A stretch of DNA of 64,000 nt from Acanthosepion esculentum (lineage: Eukaryota > Mollusca > Cephalopoda > Sepiida > Sepiidae). The stretch spans positions 97,489,360-97,553,359 of the forward strand of contig OZ038485.1 in assembly GCA_964036315.1 (NCBI GenBank), written 5' to 3'. The notes under the pieces are model-generated. The model ran no database searches, was not told the origin of the DNA, and was given only the letters and a program-made list of their open reading frames with translations. The position numbers and the translations under genes are program-made. Positions within the stretch are counted from its first letter, which is position 1, and each line of letters begins with the position of its first letter. Positions 21,488 to 32,149 of the stretch are shown piece after piece.

Positions 21488-21695
21488 ATAGTATTTAGTA
21501 ATTGATTTAGTGAGACAAACTGGCTAAACATTAAACCACGTTGAAGTCCCTTGATTATTTTCTAAGCTTAGCTGAAATGTAGCACCAGGCCAAAAATCTG
21601 GAGCACCTAATGAGGATCGAACCCACTACTCTGTCGTAATTGATCTAGCGAGACGAGCTTTCGAACCATTACACCACGTCGAGGTGCCCTTGCGA
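21488..21695 (-). mobile_element. tRNA-derived SINE (family B), tandem pair
   Basis: The second unit reads in reverse 'gacgtggtgtaatggttcgaa' (A box) and 'agtgggttcgatcctcatt' (B box), then 'ggcctggtgctacatttcagc'. The first unit is partial. Same family as 26190-27045, 55494-55625 and 62215-62505. Confidence 0.8.
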
Positions 21696-21921
21696 GTAAA
21701 TTTATGTGTAGGCAAACATTTCTCTAAGGATCTGCCTTCGAACATACTCCGAGTTTTAATGAATATCTATGCAGGTAATACAACAGTATGTAGGTGCACT
21801 TTCCCGTATTCTGAATGTCTAGAACCTGGCAGCTGATCTTTTCCTCTGACCTTCCGCCGGTTGCTCAATGGGGATAGGACTGGGCTTGTAAAATTCAATA
21901 CATCCCAAACCAAACTAGTGT
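21696..21921. other. No recognised feature
   Basis: Short unique-looking stretch between SINE and MITE. Confidence 0.35.
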
Positions 21922-21923
21922 AC

Positions 21924-22362
21924 ATCCTTGTGCAAATTAATTGAAACAAAAAGAAAAAAATCCGTTGTTATTTACGTTTTTTATCATATTTTTCCAATGA
22001 AACATGCCCCAGTGCACATGTTAGTACTTCGTATGTCCATTCCACGAAGTTCCTTGCAGATTGACCACAGATTCTTAATTGGATTTAAATCAGGAGAGTT
22101 TCAGGGCCAGTCTATAGTACTTTGATTTGCTCACTGGTAAGGATTGCCAGTGTGTTCGCGCAGCGTTACAATTTTTATACGCTTCCTTGGAGTAATGTCC
22201 ATCGCAGACAATGGCTGTAGGTCAACTAATTGACAGTCAATGGTGTCTGGACCTAATAAAAATCTGGTGCAATCACGGATGACGCAATGTTTTTCAATGC
22301 CAAACAAATTTCATCATACACCCCGAAAGCGGCTGTTTCATTTAATTTGCACAAGGGTGTAC
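21924..22362 (-). mobile_element. Internally deleted Tc1-like MITE
   Basis: TIRs 'catccttgtgcaaattaatt' (21924) and reversed 'cacccttgtgcaaattaaat' (22336-22361) are flanked by TA. In reverse the body reads MDITPRKRIKIVTLREHT, a Tc1 N-terminal helix-turn-helix start, then a short gap to NSPDLNPIKNLWSICKE, the end of the catalytic domain. The middle of the transposase is therefore deleted, leaving about 440 bp. Non-autonomous by structure. Confidence 0.82.
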
Positions 22363-22402
22363 CAGCACCTGGGTAATCATAGCACTCACTCACCATCTAT
22401 GG
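22350..22402 (-). mobile_element. 5S-like SINE fragment
   Basis: 'accagcacctgggtaatcatagcactcactcaccat' is a degraded reverse copy of the 5S-derived head. Confidence 0.45.
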
Positions 22403-22744
22403 AATCTATGGATAAGTTTCTATAATTTTGTACACTGTCTCAAATGAGTGTTGTGTAAGCTATTGGATTTCAAGCCACATCTGATGTTTGCCAATAGCAG
22501 TAGATAGGTTTGCCTGTTGGTTGGTTTTATTTAGCGGCATATCAACCTCTCTGGGTTATTTAATGACAAAATCTAAATATTCTGTACGTAATTTCATGGT
22601 TTCAACTCAGTTACGTGCCATGCGTGATACACACTTAGGCGATCATGTATCTTTCGATACATGACTGACGAGACAGATTTTCCTGCAGTAAGCTACAATT
22701 TCTTTCTGCGGTAGACCAGTTGCCATCCAAGGCTATAGAATCCG
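22403..22744. other. No recognised feature
   Basis: No coding frame or repeat recognised. Confidence 0.35.
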
Positions 22745-22872
22745 GTCTGTCCATAAATGGGGTGGGGAGAAGAAGAATATTTATACCTTTCCCAAGTGTA
22801 TTAGCACGTAAGTGAATGTAATGGATTCGGCTAGATTCATCAGTCCGAGGTGACAGCCAATACTCCACCGTT
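22745..22872 (-). mobile_element. Composite SINE (family A) fragment
   Basis: 'atacctttcccaagtgtatt-gcacgtaagtgaatgtaatggattcgg' is the reverse of the family-A body. Head and tail are lost. Confidence 0.6.
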
Positions 22873-23064
22873 TGTACATCATTTTATACTTTCGGGATAT
22901 ACTTATATTTTTTAGATATATAGTTTGTAGTTTATAAAATGTATTGTTGGCAATTTTACGATTAAAATTTATTTTTTATATTTTTTAGTGTTGCAGTGAT
23001 TATCATTTTCCTATAAAATTTTATTGTTAGTCATTTTTATTATAAAAATGTACTGTTCAGTTTT

Positions 23065-23220
23065 GTTTGGGGGTTCACTATTTGCCCATAGCTGGAAACC
23101 TAAGATGTGCTACCGCCCGAGGTCAGGGTGGATCTGGGAACAACAGCAATTAAGAGGTGGTTCTATGCTTCTCAGAAACCTCCAAACTCCCCTTGCTGCC
23201 AGATGTAGTTCATCGTCATA
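23065..23220 (+). repeat. Dispersed repeat F, copy 1
   Basis: 'ctatttgcccatagctgg', 'gctaccgcccgaggtcaggg', 'gggaacaacagcaattaag' and 'tgctgccagatgtagtt' recur in the same order, reversed, at 46470-46650. Possibly a SINE. No Pol III boxes were seen. Confidence 0.65.
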
Positions 23221-23319
23221 CGCAGGACGAGTCTATCGTCTGATTCACGCACTACCTCGGTCTTTCGAACAGGAGTATAGGTTTATCCTGTGTTTTCTGT
23301 GTAGGATTGGGTTTCTCTA

Positions 23320-23400
23320 AAGTCTTTTCATCCTCTTTTACTATCAGCAGCCACTTGGGTCTTAGTGACATTATCGCCTTGCTTGAGGTGAAAGGAAAAT
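23320..23400 (+). mobile_element. LINE 3' tail
   Basis: 'tagtgacattatcgccttgcttgaggtgaaa' is the shared LINE terminus. Confidence 0.55.
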
Positions 23401-23535
23401 GTAATGGATAACAACTCGGAATTAGAAATCGACAAACTGAGTCCCAATTACAGTTGGCGTTATTATATTCACTTATGCACAAAAACCTTTCGGAAAGGTA
23501 CGAATCTATCTTTCCTCGCCATGGGTTAAAAAGCA
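23400..23535 (+). mobile_element. Composite SINE (family A) fragment
   Basis: 'ttatattcacttatgcacaaaaacc', 'ggaaaggtacgaatc' and 'gccatgggttaaa' follow the family body and end. Confidence 0.55.
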
Positions 23536-24049
23536 GGACAGGCTGTGTCCTATAGCCTTGCATCGACCCGATTAACAGTAAATAAACATAAAATGCAAAT
23601 TGGACAGAGATTTTACTTCCCCTACTTTTTCTATACTCATTCCTTAGTTCACGGTTTTAACATTAACAGCCAGGATCAAGACCAGTGGGTACTACCCTCG
23701 AACCCCCCAAACGGGGGCGGGGTCTTGATTGGACAGCGCTTTGTGAACCTCGCTATTTTATCAATATTTCCTTTTTTTTTTTCCTACCTACATTTATATA
23801 CTTTACAAATTAAACTAAGCATAACTGACTATTAAAGGCGGAATAATTTTCGCGGATTTTGACGTCATTCTGGGGGGGGTTGGGGGGTCGTCCAAATCCC
23901 TGCATTTGTATTCATCGTCCGAGGGTCGCGAAAAAAGACGATGAAATTCAAATCCATTGTATTGAATGTTTTAAAATTCATCAAATTTTCAACAAGAAAA
24001 ATCTCAAGTTGATCGTAAAACTGCCGTAAAACATTGATGGTCTATTATG
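23536..24049. other. No recognised feature
   Basis: Mixed sequence with C/G runs near 23700 and 23870. No gene found. Confidence 0.35.
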
Positions 24050-24600
24050 ACATGTCTCTACTGCAGTCGCTCTCTCACAGACGCGACGTTGCCTCGCTCT
24101 GCCTTTTTTACAAGCACTTCCACGGTAATTTCTCCGAGGAGCTGCTTTCGCTTGTCCCCAGGCCTCGTGAATTTAAACGTCCCACGAGGGTGGCATCCCG
24201 CTCCCACTCCTACACCGTGGAAACTGTTAGATGTAGACGTCTCTTCTACTCCAATAGCTTCATGTCTCACACATCTCGCCTGTGGAACTCCCTTCCCTAT
24301 TACTGTTTCTCTGACAGATACAATCTCCAACGGTTTAAGTGTAGCGTCAATCGACATCTCCAGTTGCCTTGATCTATCCACTTCCCTTCTCCACATCCTT
24401 TCATTTTTCATTCCTATCTGCTCTCGCTCCAAATCTTCTGTAACCCCCTTGCCTTGATCGACCCACTGTCTTTCTCTTTCTCCACATCCTCTCCTTTACC
24501 ACTCCTATCTGCTCTTCCTCCAGCCCTTCTTTAACCCCTTGCGTGATAGTGGCCTCCAGCCTTGCTTGGGGTGATACGCTTAAAAAAAAAAAAAAAAAAA
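24050..24600 (+). mobile_element. LINE-A, 5'-truncated copy
   Basis: An uninterrupted frame from about 24050 to 24372 matches the last 110 residues of the LINE at 57.8-60.4 kb: SLSHRRDVASLCLFYKHFHG, then TSRLWNSLPYYCFSDRYNLQ and FKCSVNRHLQLP. The same 3' UTR follows, ending 'gcttggggtgatacgctt' and poly(A) at 24582-24600. The close match and preserved tail suggest a fairly recent insertion. Confidence 0.9.
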
Positions 24601-24604
24601 GATA

Positions 24605-25009
24605 CCATGTATTTATTTTCAATTTTTCTAGTTGAATAGTTCACCTATATTTCATATGATCCATTATTGTACGTAATTAGGTTACAACTTATTTTGTATT
24701 TTATATGATTACTATCTTATGAGAAATGAGGCATAATAGAGTGGGAGACCCATATCATAGATTGGGGAGGCAGGTCATATATTTGTGTGGTGCAGGAGAC
24801 CCGCACTGGCCTTGAATGTATATTAACCCATTAAGGCCCTCATTAAAATCTGATATTAATTATAAATTAAAAACCCGGTATTACTTATAGTTTTATCAAA
24901 AATATGCTTTTAATTATAGGTTTATAAAACTCCGATATTAATTAAAGTTTTCTGTCTATAACCCCTTAACGTTCACTGTTGCAATGTTCTGACGGACGGT
25001 TTTTCTTAT
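24605..25009. other. No recognised feature
   Basis: AT-rich, with a few near-repeats of 'gatattaattataa'. No gene. Confidence 0.35.
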
Positions 25010-25820
25010 TATAATTATAGGTTTATAAAAAGATAGGATTTTGTTGTGCAGTCTTCCAATCTGAGACATACTGACTTTATACTATTTATATTCAGACTAT
25101 TTCCCTCATTCTTGTTATTATCACAACGTATCGGGCTTTGTGTCTTCCGACCTTCCTCAGGTGTATATCGATTCGGGTAACCTACAGGGAAGTTTGAACT
25201 GAACCCTTTATTATTAAAACTAGTTATATCCAGACTTTTGTCCTCATCTTTGTTTTCGGCCATTGTGTTTCCAGCCCTCTTCAGGTGTATATCGATTCGG
25301 GTAACCTACAGGGAAGTTTGAACTGAACCCTTTATTATTAAAACTAGTTATATCCAGACTTTTGTCCTCATCTTTGTTTTCGGCCATTGTGTTTCCAGCC
25401 CTCTTCAGGTGTATATCGATTCGGGTAACCTACAGGGAAGTTTGAACTGAACCCTTTATTATTAAAACTAGTTATATCCAGACTTTTGTCCTCATCTTTG
25501 TTTTCGGCCATTGTGTTTCCAGCCCTCTTCAGGTGTATATCGATTCGGGTAACCTACAGGGAAGTTTGAACTGAACCCTTTATTATTAAAACTAGTTATA
25601 TCCAGATTTTTGTCCTCATCTTTGTTTTCGGCCATTGTGTTTCCAGCCCTCTTCAGGTGTATATCGATTCGGGTAACCTGCAGGGAAGTTTGAACTGAAC
25701 CCTTTATTATTTACACTCTTTATATTCGGACTTTTGTCCTCATCTTTGTTATTGTTATCAAAACGTTTCGGCCAATTTGTCCTCCAGCCCTCTTCGGGTG
25801 TATATCAATCCGGGTAACCT
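25010..25820 (-). repeat. 124-bp tandem array built from PLE tail
   Basis: The marker 'gtgtatatcgattcggg' starts at 25161, 25285, 25409, 25533 and 25657, exactly 124 bp apart. A divergent last unit starts at 25798. In reverse each unit contains the PLE-type hairpin (CCTGAAGA-GGGCTGG...GGCCGAAAA). The outer units keep the longer form with 'aacgtttcggcc' and 'attgttatcaaaacg', so the inner units descend from one deleted version. Confidence 0.9.
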
Positions 25821-26189
25821 CCTTAATATTCCTAGCTTAGAAAGAATTGCACTATGGGATACACTAATGAAAAAAGAGAGACAAAGGAGAGCAAGTCTTA
25901 AGCAACGGCAGGAGCAATAATCAGGATACAGGATAGGTTTAAGATTCCATTTTCACTTGCACAAATCACAGGACAAAGGTCTCGTGGGTGAAAGTGTTGG
26001 TTCGTAAATTTGGTGACATAGTGATTATGGGTTCAATCCATGGGGCGGGTAGTGTGTAGTTGCACTCAGTGGAAACGGTCATGTACTCTCAGATACACGT
26101 AACTGTACGGATGGGGAATACCATCATACGACATTTCAGATTTGATCCATAAATGATTTTTGTTTCAGTTTATGAACATTCTTTTGGCC
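25821..26189. other. Possible tRNA-like fragment, otherwise nothing
   Basis: 'ggtgacatagtgattatgggttcaatcc' near 26010 is faintly like a SINE head. No gene. Confidence 0.25.
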
Positions 26190-27045
26190 TTGTGCCACAT
26201 CTAAGCTACTCTTAGAAAAGACTTTTGGAGATTTAAACGTGATGTAATGGTTAACAAGCTTGTCTCGCTAGAACAATTACGACTGAGTAGTGAGTTTCAT
26301 ACTCATTGGATGCCCCATACTTTCGGCCTTGTGCCACATCTAAACTAATCTTAGAAAACCTTTTGAAGATGTAAACGTGATGTAATGGTTAACAAGCTTG
26401 TCTCGCTAGAACAATTACGACTGAGTAGTGAGTTTCATACTCATTGGATGCCCCATACTTTCGGCCTTGTGCCACATCTAAACTAATCTTAGAAAACCTT
26501 TTGAAGATGTAAACGTGATGTAATGGTTAACAAGCTTGTCTCGCTAGAACAATTACGACTGAGTAGTGAGTTTCATCTTCAATGGATTCCCCATACTTTC
26601 GGCCTTGTGACACATCTAAACTACTCTTAGAAAACCTTTTGAAGATGTAAACGTGATGTAATGGTTAACAAGCTTGTCTCGCTAGAACAATTACGACTGA
26701 GTAGTGAGTTTCATACTCATTGGATGCCCCATACTTTCGGCCTTGTGCCACATCTAAACTAATCTTAGAAAACCTTTTGAAGATGTAAACGTGATGTAAT
26801 GGTTAACAAGCTTGTCTCGCTAGAACAATTACGACTGAGTAGTGAGTTTCATCCTCACTGGATGCCCCATACTTTCGGCCTTGTGCCAAATCTAAGCTAC
26901 GCATAGAAAACCTTTTGGAGATTTAAATGTGGTGTAATGGTTAGTCAGCATGTCTTGCTAGAACAATTACGATTGAATAGTGAGTTCGATCCTCACTGAG
27001 TACCCCTTACTTTTCAGTATTCTGCCATATCTGAGATATGCTTAA
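26190..27045 (+). repeat. 138-bp tandem array of tRNA-derived SINE (family B)
   Basis: The marker 'tgtctcgctagaacaatt' starts at 26261, 26399, 26537, 26675, 26813 and (slightly changed) 26951: five steps of exactly 138 bp. Each unit has an A-box-like 'tgtaatggttaacaagc' and a B-box-like 'gtgagtttcatactcatt', then the tail 'ttcggccttgtgccacatct'. The last unit keeps the better B box 'gagttcgatcctcactg'. The unit is the single SINE seen at 55494-55625. Confidence 0.92.
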
Positions 27046-27057
27046 AAAAGTACCATC

Positions 27058-27135
27058 TGAAGCAAGAAAACTAAATGACCATGATATTCGAATTAAGTGT
27101 CATCAAATTGTTTAAAATTATCTATGATATCCATT
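27058..27135 (+). repeat. Dispersed repeat H, copy 1
   Basis: 'gcaagaaaact...atgatattcgaattaagtg...aaattgtttaaaatta' recurs at 27716-27825 and 28630-28750. Confidence 0.6.
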
Positions 27136-27715
27136 TGTACTGTTAAAAAAAATTAGGCCAGTGTTATTTTTATATAAGAGTTTCTTTTTTTATGTTTATG
27201 ATGGGCTCTAAATTCTGTAAGTAAAAAGAAAAAAGATCCCCCTAAAACCCTGAAATTCTTCCCTGGGGTGGGGAATTCGCTCCCTGGTGGTGAACCCTTT
27301 CTTTGTCTGAAGGTATTTCGAATTGGGTCCCTCCTGCGAGGTTATGCGCTTCTTCTATCAAAAACTGCTGCTCTATCACCCATATGTTTTATCAGGATAT
27401 AGAAATCATGGAGGGTGGATATCAAGAAAGACGGAATAAAAGAAAGATGGTAGATTACTGTTGAAGCAGGATGAGAGACAAAACTGTGAAACATTTGCGA
27501 AAATCAAAACAAAGCAAATGTCCTTACCATGATTGTTCTTTTTTTTTTTCATTGTTAACTTCATATTTAATCTCATATATTTGCGTTTTAATGTACTTTT
27601 CTTCTTACCTCAAAGGTGAAACTTTATTTGATTTTCCTTTGCATAACTGTTCATTTTTCGCTTTTCAGACAAATGACTTACAATAAACAATTTTCTTGTT
27701 TTTGTCTATGATCTG
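27136..27715. other. No recognised feature
   Basis: AT-rich with short open frames only. Confidence 0.35.
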
Positions 27716-27825
27716 AAGCAAGAAATCTAGAGCTCATTGGGATAAATAACTATGATATTCGAATTCAGCGCAATGAAATTGTTTAAGATTAGCTTTGATA
27801 TTCTTTGCATCAATTCAAAATTTAA
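27716..27825 (+). repeat. Dispersed repeat H, copy 2
   Basis: About 110 bp nearly identical to copy 3: 'agaaatctagagctcattgg', 'cgaattcagcgcaatgaaat'. Confidence 0.75.
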
Positions 27826-28333
27826 ATTCTGTAGACCAGTGTAACCATTAAACAAACTTGTTTATCCTAGAAAAAATCTCAAGGCGCGCAGCACAAGCAC
27901 TGCATACGGGTACCATTCGCCATAAATATTTAATGCCATAAGGTTAATATCCGGGTTTAATTTTATAAAAGCTCTTTCCTTTAAGATAAATACCTTCCAC
28001 ACTCCCCTGAACCACTGTCTCGTGCCTTTCATCTGACTGAAACATTGAAATGGATAAATTCTGTATTAGTTTTGCAACGGTTTTTTTATGGCTTTCACAG
28101 TTAAATTTCTACTTCCGACACGTCTGTCTATACCGGAAGTGGGGGGATATGACAGACGGATTATATTTTCGTCTCTTGGTATAAGCTTATTCCCCATATG
28201 AGGTGATTTTGGATTTTAATGTGTATTCATTTTTGCTCTATAATAATAAATACATTCAGGTCTATTTGATCAGTTTTAATATTTTATATTACTAGGATCC
28301 ACTTGGATTATATACCAACGGCTTTGTTACATT

Positions 28334-28336
<3 letters not shown>
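27826..28336. other. No recognised feature
   Basis: No coding frame or repeat family recognised. Confidence 0.35.

Positions 28337-28388
<52 letters not shown>
28337..28388. repeat. (TA)n microsatellite
   Basis: Uninterrupted TA run. Confidence 0.95.
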
Positions 28389-28389
<1 letters not shown>

Positions 28390-28629
28390 GTTGAAACCTC
28401 GTGAATATGTCAATAAAAATGGGACAAAATTCCGAACAATGTAGTGTAAATAGTTACAGGACCTCATCTAAGTAATATAGACAAATGTTGAATGATCGGT
28501 CCGGAACCGATATACCAAAAATATAGAGACAATTGGAAAAGTCCCACCAGAAGCTGGCACGAATGTGGAACCATCTGACATACCTACACCGATGTAGAGA
28601 CTTAAGATTCATTCCTATACTACTCGAGA

Positions 28630-28750
28630 GCAAGAAATCTAGAGCTAATTGGGATAAATAACTATGATATTCGAATTCAGCGCAATGAAATTGTTTAAGA
28701 TTACCTATGGTATTCTTTGAATCAATTCAAAATTGTTTAATATTAGCTAT
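28630..28750 (+). repeat. Dispersed repeat H, copy 3
   Basis: 'agaaatctagagctaattgg', 'cgaattcagcgcaatgaaat', 'caattcaaaattg'. It directly precedes a LINE fragment. Confidence 0.75.
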
Positions 28751-29470
28751 CTCCTACAGAAAGTAAAGACGAAGAATAAGAAGAAGGGACTAAGCATAAA
28801 CTACAAGAAGACAGAATGCATGGTCATCAGTTAAAGGATGAGCCCGAAATGCGATTTGCAAGTCGGGACCACTAGAATCAAGCACGCGCAGAATATCTGG
28901 GAAGCGTTTTGACAGAGGACGGTAAGTGCGACACTGAGATCCGTAGACGTACTGGGATAGCCAAGGACGCATTCCAAAAGTTGGGCAGATTATCGCGATA
29001 CAAGAGGATTTCTTTGGTAACGAAGAAAAGATTACTGAGCTGTTACGTGACATCTGTCCTTCTTTACGCCAGCGAATGTTGGACGATTTCCTCAAAGATG
29101 AAGAAGAGACGACGGAGATGTGGTTCTACAGAAGGATGCTAAAGATATCATGGACCGAGCGTGTGAGCAACGATGAGGTCTTAAAGAGGATTCAAACAAG
29201 GAGGAGGCTTATACTTAACATCAAGACGAGGCAGCTGAAGTTTCTGGAACACATAATAAGGAAGTGGGGCCTGGAGAATCTGATACTCACGGGTCGAATA
29301 GAGGGAAAGAGAGACAAGGGCAAACAACGCATGACATAGCTAGCGTGCTTAAGCAAGTTGATGACAGAACGTGAGCTGGGGAGGGGGGTAGCCGAGAGAA
29401 GGAACTTGTTGAGAGCTGCAAAGGATATAGGGAGGTGGAGATCCATGATCGCCTACGTTCTGAATGGACC
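28751..29470 (+). pseudogene. LINE-C reverse transcriptase, C-terminal part
   Basis: The last third of a non-LTR RT polyprotein: KKGLSINYKKTECMVIS (28770), VLTEDGKCDTEIRRRTG and AKDAFQKLGRLSRYK (28900), LLSCYVTSVLLYASECWTIS (29035), then EMWFYRRMLKISWTERVSND and EVLKR (29120). It continues RQLKFLEHIIRKWGLENL, GRIEGKRDKGKQR, then W-R-SMIAYV-N-PG near 29440. Stops and frame changes near 28835, 28905, 29100 and 29338 make it dead. RTE/CR1-like by general look; clade not settled. Confidence 0.8.
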
Positions 29471-29534
29471 TGGTATATAAAAAGAAAGAAGTGTAATAAA
29501 AAGCAACAGAAATGAAAGAACATTTCGGGCCATA

Positions 29535-29870
29535 CTGAACTGTTACGTGACATCTGCCCTTCTTTACGCCAGCGAATGTTGGACGATTTCCTCAAAGATG
29601 AAGAAGAGACTCAAGGCGACGCAGGTGTGGCTCTACAGAAGAATGCTGAGGATATCATGGTCCGAGCGTGTGTGCAACGATGAGGTCTTAAAGAGCATGC
29701 AAACGAGGAGGAGGCTTATGCTTAATATCAGGAATAGGCAGCTAAAGTCTCTGGGAATGAGGAAGGAGGGTCTGGAGAATCTAGTACTCAAAGGTCGAAT
29801 GACACAAAGGATGACACATTCGTCACAACAGCTGACTTCCAAAGACGGAAATTACTTATGATTCAACCTG
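29535..29870 (+). pseudogene. LINE-C fragment, second copy
   Basis: Repeats the 29040-29290 part: CYVTSALLYASECWTISSKM, WLYRRMLRISWSERVCNDEV, MLNIRNRQLKSLG. A distinct sequence at 29815-29875 ('cattcgtcacaacagctgac') recurs at 30237-30295. Confidence 0.75.
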
Positions 29871-29939
29871 TTTCTTAGTTATCTTTTAATATTCTCTATC
29901 TCAACATTTAATATTCTCTATCTCAACATCTCATGACAT

Positions 29940-30240
29940 AGAACGTCCCATAACCGACATGTCCCGTCTCACTGAGCACATTCTCGGCAGTATTTTTATT
30001 AGAGTCCGGGAAGTTTCAAGATTTATCAAAAGTCTTGACTCTAAGAAAGCCACTGGCCCAGTCTTCACTTTTCAGTCTCGATAGAGTCCAAACGCGTTTT
30101 CAAGTTCTTGTGAGTGACAAATTATTTTGTCACAAGCCTCTGGCTGCTCTATCGCTATTTCCATGAAAAGCGGTGAAACGAAGTACATTTCTAAATCTCA
30201 CGGCTAAAACCCGGACATTATTAGCAGTTAAAATGGCGTA
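29940..30240 (+). pseudogene. LINE-B, internally deleted copy
   Basis: FIRVREVSRFIKSLDSKKAT matches the start of the RT core. The sequence then jumps to text equal to 35310-35470 (SLFSFDRIQKR region), so the central RT motifs are missing. Stops are present. Confidence 0.7.
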
Positions 30241-30279
30241 TTCGTCACAACAGCTGGCATCCAAGACGGAAATTACTTA

Positions 30280-30440
30280 TGATTCAACCTGTTCCTTCCT
30301 TGGTTATCGTTTCAGTATTCTCTAGTTTTTGGTAAGTCCTAACTTTCAGCTTTCGCATTCTTTTTCTCGCCTTCACCCTTGATTTCATAATGTAGTGCCA
30401 TTATCGCTTTGCTTGGGGTGAAATGATTAAAACGTAAGAA
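30280..30440 (+). mobile_element. LINE 3' tail
   Basis: 'gtgccattatcgctttgcttggggtgaaatgatta' is the shared LINE end, followed by a short A run. Confidence 0.55.
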
Positions 30441-31029
30441 TATTAGGTAGCGTCATAAATAATTTTTATTTTTACTTCTACACCTGTTGCATAGCCCCCT
30501 GGTGGGGGTGGTCTTGATCATCGGCTTCAATTCGATAATTAAGTTGCATTCTTCTCTCGCGGCCGGCGATCGCTAGTTGTCTTGAGTCCAGCGATAAAAG
30601 AACTTCAATACAGGGAATTTTAACTTTATTTTATTAATGTTCATGCCCACTGGGGAGCCGTTTCAGACCCGAAAGCGAACACGTCTACTACATTGCTTGA
30701 CGGTTCAGAAACAACTCACTGAAAACACGTTCTCTATACCTTTCATTCTCACGCTAGATCAGTCAATCAAAATCAACCGACTGGTTTTGTCTTCCATCTG
30801 ACCTCGAAGCTCGAGCAGAGATACACTTCCTCTAAAAACTAATAGTCTGCTAAATCATTATGTAAGACACTATCCGTTATCTTCTTTTCGCTAAAGAGCA
30901 TGTGGAGCCTAAATGACCAGCTTCCTGGCATTTCCCTATCTTTTCTGTCAGCATATGGAAAATTGGGACGGGTTTAACACGCTGGCTGCCGGAGTTCAGT
31001 GACGAAATATGATTGATTCATTGATTGAT
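30441..31029. other. No recognised feature
   Basis: Mixed sequence. No gene or repeat identified. Confidence 0.35.
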
Positions 31030-31400
31030 TCGTTTTCTACTGTTTATCAACTCTTGGCAAGTTATTTAAAGCCAGAAAATCTATTCAAATTGTAAGATTC
31101 TTTTCTTTTAAATAATGGTTTAGTGAAACAGGTTTCACTATTTAACCCATAGCTGTGTGGTGAAGGCAAGGATTCACGAATTTTCCAAGGATATTTGCGC
31201 GTAAGGGAATATGACGAATCCAAGGGGAATTGGAACTCGGCTCTTCAATTACCAGTTCTGTGTCATTATCCATTACACCAACTGCATGCACATCCAGGCT
31301 TACAGCACCTGGTAATCCCAAGCGGTCACCCATCTAGGTACTTGACCAGACTGGACGTCCCTTACCTTCGGTGATCGTATGGGAAATGATGTTTCAACGG
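31030..31400 (-). mobile_element. Composite SINE (family A), full 5S + tRNA copy
   Basis: In reverse: a 5S-derived head ('gatcaccgaaggtaag', 'tctggtcaagtacctag', 'atgggtgaccgcttgggatt', 'accaggtgctgtaagc'), then a tRNA-like part ('ttggtgtaatggataatg' as A box, 'agccgagttccaattcc' as B box), then the body 'cgcgcaaatatccttgg' and the tail 'agctatgggttaaatagtg...ggctttaaataacttgcc'. The 5S promoter region and a tRNA-type promoter are in one element. Confidence 0.85.
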
Positions 31401-31437
31401 GATATGACCATAAGCCTTGTTGAAATTACTGAATGAC

Positions 31438-31575
31438 TGTTTCGTTTTTTACAGATTATCGACCCTTTGCCGGTTATTTAAAGCCAGAAGATATTTTTTA
31501 GATTGCAAGATTTTTCTTTTTTAGATAATAATGGTTTAGCGATACAAGTCTTACTAATTAACCCATAGCTTGGGG
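31438..31575 (-). mobile_element. Composite SINE (family A), tail only
   Basis: 'gccggttatttaaagccagaagatattt' and 'ttaacccatagctt' are the reverse of the family tail. Confidence 0.7.
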
Positions 31576-31752
31576 ACCGGTAAAGAAATATCTGCCGCTA
31601 TTCCAATGCACCATCAGATTTCGGTGTCACATTTGAAACACCTGTTAAATATTTAAATTTCTGTACTTGACTTTCAATGTCTTTTAATTTGATTTTTCAC
31701 GAGGCACGAACTAATATTTTTTTTTGTTTTTAAATTTTGTTTTTTCTACTGC

Positions 31753-31983
31753 AGGAAGAGGAAGAGAACAATCTTTGAACAACTTTTATCACCTTCGTCT
31801 AAAAGAGGAAGCTACAAAACTCAGACCGTGGAACTCTGACGAAGCCTTGTTCAAAAGACGAAGACACGTGTTGCAGACTAATAAAGCCGACCTTTTATCG
31901 GATGACTCGGTCAGCCTTGACCATAAAATTGAGGTTTGCCCGGATATACTGGTGCCGCTCGTAAGGCACGATAGAATGTAGTG
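31753..31983 (+). CDS. Candidate terminal exon of an unrecognised host gene
   Basis: A pyrimidine-rich run and 'ttctactgcag' (a good 3' splice acceptor, 31742-31754) lead into about 76 open codons ending in TAG at 31981-31983. The peptide has normal complexity and is charged: NNFYHLRLKEEATKLRPWN, FKRRRHVLQTNKADLLSDD, then HKIEVCPDILVPLVRHDRM at the C-terminus. It matches no transposon protein I know and its base composition is less AT-rich than the flanks. Upstream exons are not visible, and the nearest 'aataaa' forms lie near 32180 and 32230 within LINE-like sequence. I do not recognise the protein. It could also be a chance open frame. Confidence 0.45.
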
Positions 31984-32149
31984 ATTGCCTTTTTTTGTTT
32001 TTGGACTGAGTGTAATTCTTATCCTTGCCAAGTACTTTTCGGGCTTACCATTGCGCTTACCATTTTTCAAGAGCAAGATTATACGTCTTCGATTAGATAA
32101 AAATGGTTTCTGGAATTTATTGGATTTCATTGGTTTATATTTTATTTAT

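Noticed and set aside
26190..27045. Tandem tRNA gene cluster
   Set aside because: The A and B boxes are tRNA-like, but the sequence does not fold into a credible cloverleaf and each unit carries an unrelated tail. It is a SINE array.
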